Below the pieces are notes generated by a model. That model was given only the letters and a program-made list of their open reading frames with translations. It did no database searches and was not told where the DNA came from. DNA of 64,000 nucleotides from Micavibrio_B sp964633355 (GTDB lineage: Bacteria; Pseudomonadota; Alphaproteobacteria; Micavibrionales; Micavibrionaceae), in NCBI GenBank assembly GCA_964633355.1, contig CAZWGO010000003.1, forward strand, positions 1 through 64,000, read 5' to 3'. Positions 26,547 to 35,107 of the stretch are shown here, one piece after another. The translations under genes were made by a program, and so were the position numbers. How positions within the stretch are numbered: position 1 is the stretch's first letter; each line of letters begins with the position of its first letter.

Positions 26547-26567
26547 GGGCAGGTCAACGACCTGCCC
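26547..26567 (-). promoter_or_regulatory. Stable hairpin in the leader of the 148-aa gene
   Basis: GGGCAGGTC and GACCTGCCC form a perfect nine-pair stem with a three-base loop, 23 bases upstream of the ATG at 26524. On the plus strand it is followed by TGTTTT and could look like a terminator, but the PBP transcript already has one at 26014. Confidence 0.45.
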
Positions 26568-26720
26568 TGTTTTAAAGATAGGGCGGATTCACGCCTTGGT
26601 TAATCGCTGCGCTCATAATCAAAACGATCCGACCTACATCTCAACGGTGCGAGATTCGTATTAACAGACTCTTAAAGGGGATGGTTAGTGCCGGATTTGA
26701 GCGGATTCAGATGTGGATAA

Positions 26721-27158
26721 CTATCTTACAATAGCCGCAACAGCCAATTGATCGGCGCGTTCGTTTTCAGGATGACCCGCATGGCCTTTGATCCAGTGAA
26801 GTTTAACTTCATGGCGAGAGACCTGATTCTCCAGCTCGATCCAGAGGTCCATGTTTTTCACCGGCTTTTTATCGGCGGTTTTCCAGCCCCGCGCCTTCCA
26901 GCCCGCAAGCCATTGTTCAAGACCGTCTTTCACATACTTGCTGTCTGTATACAGATCAACCTTACAAGGGCGCGTCAACGCTTCGAGCGATTTAATAACC
27001 GCCATCATTTCCATGCGGTTATTTGTCGTCGGGTTTTCGCCGCCGGATAATTCTTTCTCTACGCCATTGAACCGCATCACCGCCCCCCAGCCGCCCGGAC
27101 CGGGATTGCCCGAACAAGCGCCATCCGTATAAATCTCAACTGAAGATTTTGTTGTCAC
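26721..27158 (-). CDS. rnhA: Ribonuclease HI
   Basis: It degrades the RNA strand of RNA-DNA hybrids. The 145-aa protein has the four catalytic carboxylates D12 (YTDGACSGNPG), E50 (NNRMEMMAV), D72 (YTDSKYV) and D136 (NERADQLA), plus H126 in the GHAGH loop. It starts with GTG and overlaps the thrB end by 23 bases. The ispH-thrB-rnhA order is common in Alphaproteobacteria. Confidence 0.95.
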   Translation of the reverse strand: MTTKSSVEIYTDGACSGNPGPGGWGAVMRFNGVEKELSGGENPTTNNRMEMMAVIKSLEALTRPCKVDLYTDSKYVKDGLEQWLAGWKARGWKTADKKPVKNMDLWIELENQVSRHEVKLHWIKGHAGHPENERADQLAVAAIVR

Positions 27159-28137
27159 GATGGAATTCCAGTATGCGTTTATATTCGTTCGGGTCTTTGG
27201 GCTTCACCAGATTTTCAGGATCGTGGAAAATCAGATCATGACTGCGCGTCATAAGAATTCGCAAAGCGGCGGCGCGGCAAAGATCTTGAAACGCTTCTTT
27301 TTCCTTCGTCTGCAAAGGCCGCAATCCCTCATACCCTTTGAGCAGCTTGTTTATCTTTTCCGGCTGTGCCTCGCCGTTTTCAAAACACCATGCATTCATG
27401 GTAATCGCGAGATCATAGGCCAGAAAATCATAGGCGGAAAAATAAAAATCAATCACGCCGCAGATTTTTCCATCATGTTCGAAAATATTGTCAGGGAAAG
27501 CATCCAAATGGCATACCGCTTTCGGCAGGTTTAGTTGAAATGTTTGTTCAGCAAGATTGAGTTCGCTTGTAATTATATTTATTAAGTCGTCATCCCGTTG
27601 AACAACGGGATCCAGATGTTGCTGCACTCCCTGGATTCCGGCTTTCGCCGGAATGACACCAGTAATTATCTTATCAAACAGCGTCTTCCAAGCCGGCAGC
27701 GACATCGAATTATCGCGCGTTTTAGAAAAATCAATCGCGCAGATATGCATGCGCGCCAGAAGCTGCCCCATCTGGAAACATTTCTCCGACGTGATATCAG
27801 AAGAGGCTATATTATTTCCATTAAGAAAACTGAACAACGCCGCCGATTTGCCGCTGACATTCTGTATCCCATTTTTATTTCTGTCCTCAATCACGAAAGG
27901 ACAATAAATACCGTGGCTATGTAGATGCGCCATAAAATCGAAGAAGAATGGTAAGTCAGCTTCATTGGTTCTGGCTTCGAATATCGTCAGGATAAATTTA
28001 TTTTTGTCCGTTTGAATTTTATAGTTGGAATTTTCGACACCTTGTACGATGCCTTCGAAATCGACGAGCGCTCCGCAATCGTATTGTGAGAGCAATGACT
28101 TGATATCTTCTTTTGACAATTTCGTATAAACGGCCAT
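27136..28137 (-). CDS. thrB: Homoserine kinase ThrB (APH-like) with an in-frame palindromic element
   Basis: It phosphorylates homoserine in threonine synthesis and belongs to the aminoglycoside-phosphotransferase-like type II homoserine kinases, not the GHMP type. N-terminal FEGIVQGVENSNYKI and FILTIFEAR form the nucleotide site, and CHLDAFPDN (about 209-217) and GVIDFYFSAYDFLAYDLAI are the catalytic and metal loops. Residues about 161-183 (VIPAKAGIQGVQQHLDPVVQ and on) are encoded exactly by a 69-base palindromic element at 27589-27657, equal to 23 codons, inserted in a variable region ahead of the catalytic loop. At 333 aa it is slightly longer than usual. The ATG overlaps the upstream stop as TAATG. 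Confidence 0.92.
   Translation of the reverse strand: MAVYTKLSKEDIKSLLSQYDCGALVDFEGIVQGVENSNYKIQTDKNKFILTIFEARTNEADLPFFFDFMAHLHSHGIYCPFVIEDRNKNGIQNVSGKSAALFSFLNGNNIASSDITSEKCFQMGQLLARMHICAIDFSKTRDNSMSLPAWKTLFDKIITGVIPAKAGIQGVQQHLDPVVQRDDDLINIITSELNLAEQTFQLNLPKAVCHLDAFPDNIFEHDGKICGVIDFYFSAYDFLAYDLAITMNAWCFENGEAQPEKINKLLKGYEGLRPLQTKEKEAFQDLCRAAALRILMTRSHDLIFHDPENLVKPKDPNEYKRILEFHRDNKIFS
27589..27657. repeat. Palindromic element inside thrB
   Basis: GTCATCCCG ... CGGGATCCAG and CTGGATTCCGG ... CCGGAATGAC form paired arms of a 69-base unit. The encoded VIPAKAGIQ is a known signature of REP-like sequences read as protein. It keeps the thrB frame open. Confidence 0.85.
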
Positions 28138-28694
28138 TAAACTGGCTCCACCCTATGCTTAATACTATGGTGCTTCCATATTGCCCAGAATAATGAAAAC
28201 AAAACTGTCGCATTGGCAAATACCAGCAGGTAGTAGCCATGTAAAATATTATAGACCATCCATGGAGGGAAAGTCAGCGCCATTCTTAGACGCACTTTTT
28301 GAGGTGTCGAAGACATTTCAGCCAATCTGCCTATGATAATTGCGAATAGCGGGAGCAAATCAGTGGATTTGGCAGCCGAGAAATATATTGCTATCAAGGA
28401 CAGGATAACCGCCACGCCTAATCGCCAATAACGCGTTCTTTGAAAATGTTTATCAGGCGTAATAGCCTGTACCAAGCCGCCAAGTCCGGCAATCATCGCG
28501 CCCATCGCGCCGGGGAGACCCCCTATCAGAAAATAATAAGTTGCGTAATTCGCATCACTAAGAAACTTTGTCGCAAGAATTTTCCGCCGCGCTTTCATGT
28601 GAAACATGAAAAGACTCAAAGCAAAAGCAAGAAAGAAAAACAGACTATAGGGATTTGATACCTGCCGCGAAAGTTGCTCAAGAAATATATTCAT
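28137..28694 (-). CDS. YgjV-family inner membrane protein
   Basis: The 185-aa protein has about five hydrophobic membrane segments and a C-terminal half (LLPLFAIIIGRLAEM, then PPWMVYNILHGYYLLVFANATVLFSLFW) resembling the YgjV inner-membrane family, whose function is unknown. It overlaps ispH by four bases and thrB by one base (TAATG), so it is embedded in the ispH-thrB-rnhA transcript, where I would not usually expect it. Confidence 0.65.
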   Translation of the reverse strand: MNIFLEQLSRQVSNPYSLFFFLAFALSLFMFHMKARRKILATKFLSDANYATYYFLIGGLPGAMGAMIAGLGGLVQAITPDKHFQRTRYWRLGVAVILSLIAIYFSAAKSTDLLPLFAIIIGRLAEMSSTPQKVRLRMALTFPPWMVYNILHGYYLLVFANATVLFSLFWAIWKHHSIKHRVEPV

Positions 28695-29674
28695 ACGCTC
28701 TGTTTTCGTTCTTCGGCATCGCGCAGCAATCGGGGAATATTAAAAACAACATTCTCTTGAGTAATGGCGACTTCTTCAACCGATACATCGCGATTGGCTT
28801 TTAAAGCATCCACAACTTCATTAATCAGCACATCAGGAGCCGATGCGCCCGCAGTCAATCCCATGACTTTTATATTTTCAATTTCCGTCCATGGAATATC
28901 CGTGGCGCGTTGAACGAGAAAGGCTTTCGGACAGCCATAGACTTTCGCAACTTCTACAAGCCTATTGGAATTCGAAGAATTAGGCGCACCGATAACGAAC
29001 AACGCTTCGACTTTGGGGGCGATTTCCTTAACCGCCATCTGCCGATTGGTCGTCGCATAACAAATATCCTCACGGGCGGGACCGAGGATAAGCGGAAATT
29101 TTCTCTTCAATGCTTCGACGACTTCTGCCGTATCGTCGACAGAGAGCGTGGTTTGCGTGCAGTACGCCAGATTGTCAGTGTCCGCGACATACAGTCTTTC
29201 GACATCGTCAACCGTTTCCACCAGAAGCACGGCACCTTGCGGCAATTGCCCCATCGTGCCGACGACTTCGGGATGGCCTTCATGACCGATCAGGATGATC
29301 TGTTTACCAAGTTTATAGTGACGCTCGGCTTCGTTATGGACTTTCGTCACCAGCGGACAAATCGCGTCGATAAAAAACATATTCCGCTTTGTCGCTTCAT
29401 CGGGCACGGATTTACCGACGCCATGCGCGGAGAATATAACCGGTTGACCGTCATCGGGAATTTCATGCAGTTCTTCGACAAAGACAGCACCCTTCGCACG
29501 CAGCGTATCGACGACATATTTATTATGGACAATTTCATGGCGGACATAGACCGGCGCGCCATATTTTTCGAGCGATTTCTCAACAATCTGGATGGCGCGA
29601 TCCACCCCTGCGCAAAAGCCTCTTGGCGCGGCCAGCAATATCTTCAAAGCTGCATTCGGGGAAATGTTATCCAT
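28691..29674 (-). CDS. ispH: 4-hydroxy-3-methylbut-2-enyl diphosphate reductase
   Basis: The last enzyme of the MEP isoprenoid pathway, an iron-sulfur enzyme giving IPP and DMAPP. The 327-aa protein has the three cluster cysteines C21 (RGFCAGV), C106 (DAICPLV) and C205 (EDICYATTN), and the substrate motifs RHEIVHNKYVV and GHEGHPEV. It is the first gene of the ispH-ygjV-thrB-rnhA transcript, and dxs and ispA of the same pathway lie 1-4 kb downstream on the other strand. Confidence 0.97.
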   Translation of the reverse strand: MDNISPNAALKILLAAPRGFCAGVDRAIQIVEKSLEKYGAPVYVRHEIVHNKYVVDTLRAKGAVFVEELHEIPDDGQPVIFSAHGVGKSVPDEATKRNMFFIDAICPLVTKVHNEAERHYKLGKQIILIGHEGHPEVVGTMGQLPQGAVLLVETVDDVERLYVADTDNLAYCTQTTLSVDDTAEVVEALKRKFPLILGPAREDICYATTNRQMAVKEIAPKVEALFVIGAPNSSNSNRLVEVAKVYGCPKAFLVQRATDIPWTEIENIKVMGLTAGASAPDVLINEVVDALKANRDVSVEEVAITQENVVFNIPRLLRDAEERKQSV

Positions 29675-29762
29675 GGCGATTTTTGTATCAAACGGAGGAA
29701 GCTATTGCCATAGATTTCGCATGATATATTCTCTTTCCTTCACCAAGAATCGGGGTCCGCTT

Positions 29763-30340
29763 ATGACATTCAAATCCATCCAGAAAATTATCGCCGTCTC
29801 CACTGCCAGCGCCCTTCTTCTTAGCGGCTGCGAAAGCATGAAATCTTTTGAGTGGCCTTCTTTCGGCGCGGGCAAAGCTGCCAATGACTGCCCTGTGACC
29901 GGCATCACCACTGATCTCGGCAATTTGACCCAGTTCCGCGATAACGAGATTATCTCCGAAACCATCATCGCCTCCGTCAAGCCTGACTGCACCAAAGATG
30001 ACAAAGGCGTCACTGTTCGTCTCGCCATCGATTTCAAAGGTCGCCTCGGTCCTGCCGGAATGANNNNNNNNNNGCCAAAACTGAAGCCAGCTATTCCATT
30101 CCCTATCTGGTTGCCGTGGTAAATCCAAAGGGCGAGATCATTTCCAAGGATATTTTTGCCATTACCATGGTTTACAAGAACGGCCAGACCGAACAGTCCT
30201 TCCCGGACCTGCTGGAACAGATTATTCCCTTGCCCGAGGGCACAAAACCGGCTGATTACAAGATTATGCTGGGTTTTCAGCTAAACGATCAGGAACTGGC
30301 CTATAACCGCGCCTTGGCGGCTGAAAAGTCGGTAAAATAG
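29763..30340 (+). CDS. Lipoprotein interrupted by an assembly gap
   Basis: From the ATG at 29763 the protein starts with a lipoprotein signal peptide (MTFKSIQKIIAVSTASALLL then SGC, about residue 23). The frame is broken by ten N at 30064-30073; after the gap the sequence continues in another frame (ASYSIPYLVAVVNPKGEIISK ... NRALAAEKSVK) to a stop at 30340. The frame change is an artefact of an arbitrary gap size, so this is one gene of unknown family, about 190 aa. The lipobox suggests a membrane-anchored periplasmic protein. The longer frame back to 29592 overlaps the divergent ispH and is rejected. Confidence 0.65.
30064..30073. other. Assembly gap (10 N)
   Basis: Ten unknown bases inside a lipoprotein gene. 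The flanking frames do not match across ten bases, so the real length is not a multiple compatible with ten. Confidence 0.99.
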
Positions 30341-30436
30341 CCAAATCTGTCAATTCTTTGAAATATAAGGCTTTTTCATGCTTGAGAAACGATCCGGCAT
30401 AGAATAATATCGCCTTCTTTTTCGGCAGATAAGATT

Positions 30437-30685
30437 ATGGCAGACAGCATAAATTCACTCGACAAACTTTCCTTCGAGGCGGCCATGGCCGAACTTGAAA
30501 CCATCGTGAAGAATCTTGAAACTGGCAAAACCAGCCTTGAGGATTCCATCAATGCATATGAGCGCGGCGTTGCCTTGAAAAATCATTGCGAAAATAAATT
30601 GCGCGAAGCGCAAAGCCGCATCGACAAAATTGTTGTCAAACCGGATGGTAGCGTTTCTACCGTGCCGCTTGATCCAGAGAATTAA
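30437..30685 (+). CDS. xseB: Exodeoxyribonuclease VII small subunit
   Basis: The small subunit binds several-fold around XseA to form a single-strand-specific exonuclease. The 82-aa protein has the family core LSFEAAMAELETIVKNLETG, then ALKNHCENKLREAQSRI. The xseB-ispA-dxs order is classical in Proteobacteria. The gene ends 20 bases before ispA. Confidence 0.95.
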   Translation: MADSINSLDKLSFEAAMAELETIVKNLETGKTSLEDSINAYERGVALKNHCENKLREAQSRIDKIVVKPDGSVSTVPLDPEN

Positions 30686-30705
30686 AATTTAGGAGTAGTT
30701 ATTTT

Positions 30706-31617
30706 ATGGCCCCGTCCCCACGCGAGACCAGCGCTGAGCTGAAAGAAGCACTAGAAGAATGCGTTCAAATGGTCGAAAAAACCATTTCACGCCTATTGCC
30801 GGAAACGGACCTGGCCGAAGCGCAGTTATATGACGCCATGCGCTACGGCACCTTGGCAGGAGGTAAACGCCTTCGCTCGTTTATGGTCATGCAGAGCTCC
30901 AAGCTGTTCAACGTCGATCCATCTCGCTCGCGCCGCGTCGCCGCCGTTATCGAAATGATCCACTCCTATTCGCTTATCCATGATGACTTACCCGCAATGG
31001 ATGATTCAGACATGCGCCGCGGCAAATTGGCCGTCCATAAAGCCTATGACGAAGCGACTGCGATTTTAGCTGGCGATGGGCTTTTGACTTATGCATTCGA
31101 AATCCTGGCGGAAAACGATACGCATGAAGATCCGCGCATTCGCTCGGAACTGATTTTAGCCTTGGCCAAAGCAGCAGGCCCGCAAGGCATGGTCGGCGGG
31201 CAGATGCTCGATCTGATCGGCGAAAACGAAAGCTTCGATCTGGGTACGATTTCACGTATGCAGCGCATGAAAACAGGCAAGCTGATGGCCTTCGCTTGCG
31301 AAGCTGGCGCGATCCTCGGCAAAGCGTCAGAACAACACAGAAAAGCTTTATTGAATTATGCCCATGATCTCGGCCTCGCCTTTCAAGTGACCGACGATAT
31401 TCTCGATGTCGAAGCCGACCCGGTTGCTACTGGCAAACCGGCCAATCAGGATTCACAAGCCGGTAAATCGACTTTCGTTTCGACAATGGGTAAAGAACAA
31501 GCCAAACAACGTGCCGAAATGCTAGTTGCGCAGGCGAAGAGCCATTTGCATAGTTTCAATGGCCGTGCAGTTTTGCTGGAGCAATTGGCAGATTACGTTC
31601 TGCAAAGACGGGCTTAA
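30706..31617 (+). CDS. ispA: Farnesyl/geranyl diphosphate synthase
   Basis: A short-chain prenyl transferase condensing IPP with DMAPP/GPP. The 303-aa protein has the first aspartate-rich motif DDLPAMDD (93-100) with the two-residue insertion typical of bacterial FPP synthases, GGKRLRS for diphosphate binding, and the second motif DDILDVEAD. AGGAG precedes the ATG. It is followed by a 72-base palindromic element and dxs. Confidence 0.95.
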   Translation: MAPSPRETSAELKEALEECVQMVEKTISRLLPETDLAEAQLYDAMRYGTLAGGKRLRSFMVMQSSKLFNVDPSRSRRVAAVIEMIHSYSLIHDDLPAMDDSDMRRGKLAVHKAYDEATAILAGDGLLTYAFEILAENDTHEDPRIRSELILALAKAAGPQGMVGGQMLDLIGENESFDLGTISRMQRMKTGKLMAFACEAGAILGKASEQHRKALLNYAHDLGLAFQVTDDILDVEADPVATGKPANQDSQAGKSTFVSTMGKEQAKQRAEMLVAQAKSHLHSFNGRAVLLEQLADYVLQRRA

Positions 31618-31626
31618 CAACAGAAG

Positions 31627-31698
31627 GTCATCCTGAGCGTAAGCGAAGGATCTCTGATGCAGCTTTTAGAAAGATCTTTCGCTTACGCTCAGGATGAC
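31627..31698. repeat. Palindromic element between ispA and dxs
   Basis: Two 27-base arms starting GTCATCCTGAGCG and ending CGCTCAGGATGAC pair with a single mismatch around a short loop. It is the cleanest element of the TGTCAT type in the window. Confidence 0.9.
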
Positions 31699-31709
31699 AA
31701 AGAATAATA

Positions 31710-33623
31710 ATGAAACCGAATTTGACGATGATTTCCGGCTCTAATGAGACCAGCAAAACACCTTTGCTGGATCAAATCACCATTCCTGCAGATTTACGCA
31801 AATTTCCTGAGCGCGATTTAAAGCAGATTGCCGAAGAAGTTCGCACAGCGACCGTTGAAGCCGTATCCAAAACCGGCGGACATTTAGGCGCGTCTCTGGG
31901 CGTCGTTGAATTGACCGTTGCGCTTCATCATGTATTCAATACGCCCGATGACCGCATCATCTGGGATGTCGGGCATCAGGCCTATCCGCATAAAATCCTG
32001 ACCGGTCGCAAAGACCGTATTCATACGCTCCGCCAAGGTGGCGGTCTATCCGGCTTCACCAAACGCAGCGAAAGCGAATACGACCCCTTCGGTGCGGCGC
32101 ATAGTTCAACGTCCATTTCTGCAGGCCTTGGCATGTCAGTTGCCCGCGATCTCGCCGGTAAAGACAATCATGTCATCTCTATTATCGGAGATGGATCTAT
32201 CTCTGCCGGTATGGCGTATGAAGCAATGAACAATGCGGGCGCGCTTAAATCTCGCCTGATCGTTATTCTGAACGACAATGAAATGTCGATCGCTCCACCA
32301 GTCGGCGCGATGAGTAAATACCTAACCCGCCTTGTCTCCTCACAGCCTTATATGAATGTGCGTGATGTGGCGAAGACATTGACCAACTATCTCCCTTCCC
32401 CGATCCGTAAAGCGGCAGCGCGTGCCGAAGAAACCGCGCGCGCAGCATTTGGCGGTGGCACCTTATTCGAGGAAATGGGCTTTTATTATATCGGCCCGAT
32501 TGACGGGCATAATATCGATGCGCTTGTACCCGTTCTGAAGAACGTGCGCGATAGCGACCATGAAGGTCCGGTGATGATTCACATCATCACGAAAAAAGGC
32601 AAAGGCTATGCGCCTGCCGAAAACGCCGATGACAAAATGCACGGCGTGACGAAATTTGATGTCGTGACCGGCGCTCAAAACAAAGTGAAAACCAACCTGC
32701 CAAGCTATACGAAAGTATTTGCGCAAGGGTTGATCGCCGAAGCCCACGCAGACGATAAAATCGTCGCCATCACAGCGGCCATGCCCGGCGGCACAGGGCT
32801 TGATCTGTTCGGCGCACAATTCCCCGAACGTACTTTCGATGTCGGCATCGCCGAACAACATGCAGTAACATTTGCCGCGGGCCTTGCCACGGAAGGTTAC
32901 AAACCTTTTTGCGCGATTTATTCGACTTTCCTGCAACGCGGCTATGACCAGATCGTCCATGATGTCGCACTTCAAAATCTGCCAGTCCGCTTTGCCATCG
33001 ACCGCGCAGGTTTAGTTGGAGCCGATGGCCAGACTCACGCAGGGTCTTTCGATATTGCCTATCTCGGCTGTTTGCCGAATATGGTAGTGATGGCTGCATC
33101 CGATGAAGCGGAATTGATGCATATGGTGGCAACCGCCGCCGCATATAGTGACGGCCCTATCGCTTTCCGCTATCCACGCGGCGAAGGAATGGGCGTCGAG
33201 CTACCTTCAAAAGGCAAAGCGCTTAAAATTGGCAAAGGCCGTATCGTCAAGCAAGGCACGGATATCGCGATTTTATCTTTCGGCACCCGATTGTCCGAAT
33301 GTTTGAAAGCCGCGGAGATTCTCGAAGCCAAGGGCAAGTCCGTTACCGTCGCCGATGCGCGATTTGCCAAACCACTCGATACGGCAATGATCGATAAACT
33401 CGTCAAAAATCATTCTATCGTATTGACAGTTGAAGAAGGTTCGATGGGCGGATTTGGCGCATTCGTTCTGCAATATCTGGCTGAAAGCAACCAGCTCGAC
33501 AAAGCCAAAATCCGTAACGCCTATCTGCCGGACATGTTCCAGGATCATGACGCCCCGGATAAGCAGTATGAAAAGGCCCAGTTATCCGCGCAGGCGATAG
33601 CGAATAAGGCATTGGGATTTTAA
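31710..33623 (+). CDS. dxs: 1-deoxy-D-xylulose-5-phosphate synthase
   Basis: The thiamine-diphosphate enzyme that joins pyruvate and glyceraldehyde 3-phosphate to open the MEP pathway. The 637-aa protein has GHQAYPHKILTGR near the N-terminus, the ThDP/Mg motif GDGSISAGMAYEAMNNAG, and the transketolase-like central FDVGIAEQHAVTFAAGLA and FAIDRAGLVGADGQTHAG. Length and order are normal. The first 18 residues are extra and poorly conserved in appearance; MISGSNETSK could also be the start. Confidence 0.96.
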   Translation: MKPNLTMISGSNETSKTPLLDQITIPADLRKFPERDLKQIAEEVRTATVEAVSKTGGHLGASLGVVELTVALHHVFNTPDDRIIWDVGHQAYPHKILTGRKDRIHTLRQGGGLSGFTKRSESEYDPFGAAHSSTSISAGLGMSVARDLAGKDNHVISIIGDGSISAGMAYEAMNNAGALKSRLIVILNDNEMSIAPPVGAMSKYLTRLVSSQPYMNVRDVAKTLTNYLPSPIRKAAARAEETARAAFGGGTLFEEMGFYYIGPIDGHNIDALVPVLKNVRDSDHEGPVMIHIITKKGKGYAPAENADDKMHGVTKFDVVTGAQNKVKTNLPSYTKVFAQGLIAEAHADDKIVAITAAMPGGTGLDLFGAQFPERTFDVGIAEQHAVTFAAGLATEGYKPFCAIYSTFLQRGYDQIVHDVALQNLPVRFAIDRAGLVGADGQTHAGSFDIAYLGCLPNMVVMAASDEAELMHMVATAAAYSDGPIAFRYPRGEGMGVELPSKGKALKIGKGRIVKQGTDIAILSFGTRLSECLKAAEILEAKGKSVTVADARFAKPLDTAMIDKLVKNHSIVLTVEEGSMGGFGAFVLQYLAESNQLDKAKIRNAYLPDMFQDHDAPDKQYEKAQLSAQAIANKALGF

Positions 33624-33630
33624 ATCAATC

Positions 33631-33700
33631 TGCTTTCCCCGCGAAAGCGGGGATCTAGGGCAAACCCTCTGCCAGACCCCCGTTTTCACGGGGGAAGCAA
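33631..33700. repeat. Palindromic element (CTTTCCCC type)
   Basis: TGCTTTCCCCGCGAAAGCGG and CCCCCGTTTTCACGGGGGAA form two hairpins separated by GATCTAGG...CCAGA. It lies between dxs and the HAD gene and closely matches 43212-43279 in the same orientation. Confidence 0.85.
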
Positions 33701-33746
33701 TAAGGTTAGAGCTTCTCCTCTGCTTTAAAAACTCTATACTCTTTCC

Positions 33747-34418
33747 ATGACACTTTTAAAGCCCACAATCATTATCTTCGATATGGACGGCACGACCGTC
33801 CGTCACATCAATCCAAAAATGCTGCATATCCTCGAAAAGATTGATGACATTATGTACCGTTTTGGTGATCGGGATAAAAAAATCGATTATCGCGTTGATA
33901 CGAAATCTCATAAGCGTCCCCATCTTCTCGTCCATCGCGCTCTGCACAAATTCCGTCGTAAATCGGTCGAGCAAATCGTCGAGCCATATCTTGGCGTTCA
34001 TGAAGTTCTGGAATACATCCAGACATTGAATATTCCGGTAGCGATTGTCAGCAACGGGCTGGGCCGCGGATACGGCTATGACATACTGGAGAAATTCGAC
34101 CTCGCGCGCTTTTTCAAAGCCAAGATTTTCCGCGAAGATTTTTCCGAAGCAAAGCCGCATCCCGAACCTTTGCTGAATGCCATTTCTGCCATGGCGCTGA
34201 CCATTACGCCTCAGGACGTCATCTGGTGCATCGGCGACCGCCGTAAGGACATCGACGCTGCACTCGCCCTCGGTAAGGTGCTAGGCTGTCATGTCGAGCC
34301 TTTTTCTTTCGGCATCGATGCGGCCATTTCAATTTTAAAAAACCAGATATCGACCGATCATATACTGACCAGCTACAGTGAGCTGCAATTAAAGCTAAAG
34401 GATTTGTTCACCCCATGA
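33747..34418 (+). CDS. HAD-superfamily hydrolase
   Basis: The 223-aa protein has all four HAD motifs: IFDMDGTT (nucleophile and acid-base aspartates), IVSNGLG, KPHPEP and GDRRKDIDAA. A cap insert lies between motifs I and II, so it resembles phosphoglycolate phosphatase-like enzymes; the substrate is not predictable. The stop overlaps the tlyA start by four bases. TATACT lies six bases before the ATG with no Shine-Dalgarno sequence, so initiation may be leaderless. Confidence 0.85.
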   Translation: MTLLKPTIIIFDMDGTTVRHINPKMLHILEKIDDIMYRFGDRDKKIDYRVDTKSHKRPHLLVHRALHKFRRKSVEQIVEPYLGVHEVLEYIQTLNIPVAIVSNGLGRGYGYDILEKFDLARFFKAKIFREDFSEAKPHPEPLLNAISAMALTITPQDVIWCIGDRRKDIDAALALGKVLGCHVEPFSFGIDAAISILKNQISTDHILTSYSELQLKLKDLFTP

Positions 34419-35107
34419 ACCAGCTAACAAAATTCCAGCGTCTGGATAGACAGTTAACTGATCGCGGACTCGTGGCAACATTGCAGCGCGCGCAGGAATT
34501 GATTCTGAACGGCGCCGTACGCGTTAACGGCGCGGTCATTACCGCTCCGCATTGTCCCGTCGATAAAGCGCATAACATTGAAATATCCGGCATCGATTGC
34601 CCATGGGTCAGTCCCGATGCGCTGAAACTATTCGAAGCACTTGAAGCCGCCAAGATCGATGTCAAAGGCCGGATTGCCGTTGATATCGGCGCCGGTATCG
34701 GCGGCTTTGAAGACGTCATACTACAAAAAGGCGGTAAGAAAATTTATGCCATCGAAAAAGAAGCGGCGCTCCTTCATCATTCCTTAAGTCTCAATCCACG
34801 GATCAAGAATTTGCAACGTATCGAGGCCAAGGATGTAAATGCCAGCCATCTCGACGATGGTAAATTCGATCTTATAGTCGCCGATATCGGCACCGAAAAT
34901 CTGGCCGAACATCTAAAGCCGGTTTTATCACTGGCGCAGAGCGGATACGATCTGCTTGTTTTTGGCTCCGATAAAAAAGAGTTAAAGGAGCAGGAAAAAA
35001 TCCTACGACTTGAATTCGGCCTGCTCGTCAAAAAAGTCCCCGACAAATATCAGAAAGAATGGGAAGAAAAAGGTTCTTTCCTGATCTGGTTGCAGAAGCG
35101 CGCTTAA
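34415..35107 (+). CDS. tlyA: TlyA-family rRNA methyltransferase (divergent)
   Basis: The N-terminal S4 RNA-binding domain (about 10-60: RLDRQLTDRGL, AQELILNGAVRVNGAVI) is followed by a Rossmann methyltransferase domain (IAVDIGAGIGGFEDVILQKG). TlyA enzymes 2'-O-methylate cytidines in 16S/23S rRNA. The usual SRGG motif between domains is replaced by WVSPDALKL, and the downstream DVSF-type motif reads VADIGTEN, so this member is divergent and its activity is uncertain. Its place next to dxs is the normal one. It ends one base before the convergent sppA stop. Confidence 0.8.
   Translation: MNQLTKFQRLDRQLTDRGLVATLQRAQELILNGAVRVNGAVITAPHCPVDKAHNIEISGIDCPWVSPDALKLFEALEAAKIDVKGRIAVDIGAGIGGFEDVILQKGGKKIYAIEKEAALLHHSLSLNPRIKNLQRIEAKDVNASHLDDGKFDLIVADIGTENLAEHLKPVLSLAQSGYDLLVFGSDKKELKEQEKILRLEFGLLVKKVPDKYQKEWEEKGSFLIWLQKRA

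Noticed and set aside
26547..26574. Plus-strand terminator of the PBP gene
   Set aside because: A proper terminator already follows the PBP stop at 26014, and the hairpin lies in the leader of the opposite-strand gene.
29592..29762. Upstream extension of the lipoprotein gene
   Set aside because: It overlaps the divergent ispH gene and would bury the lipoprotein signal peptide.
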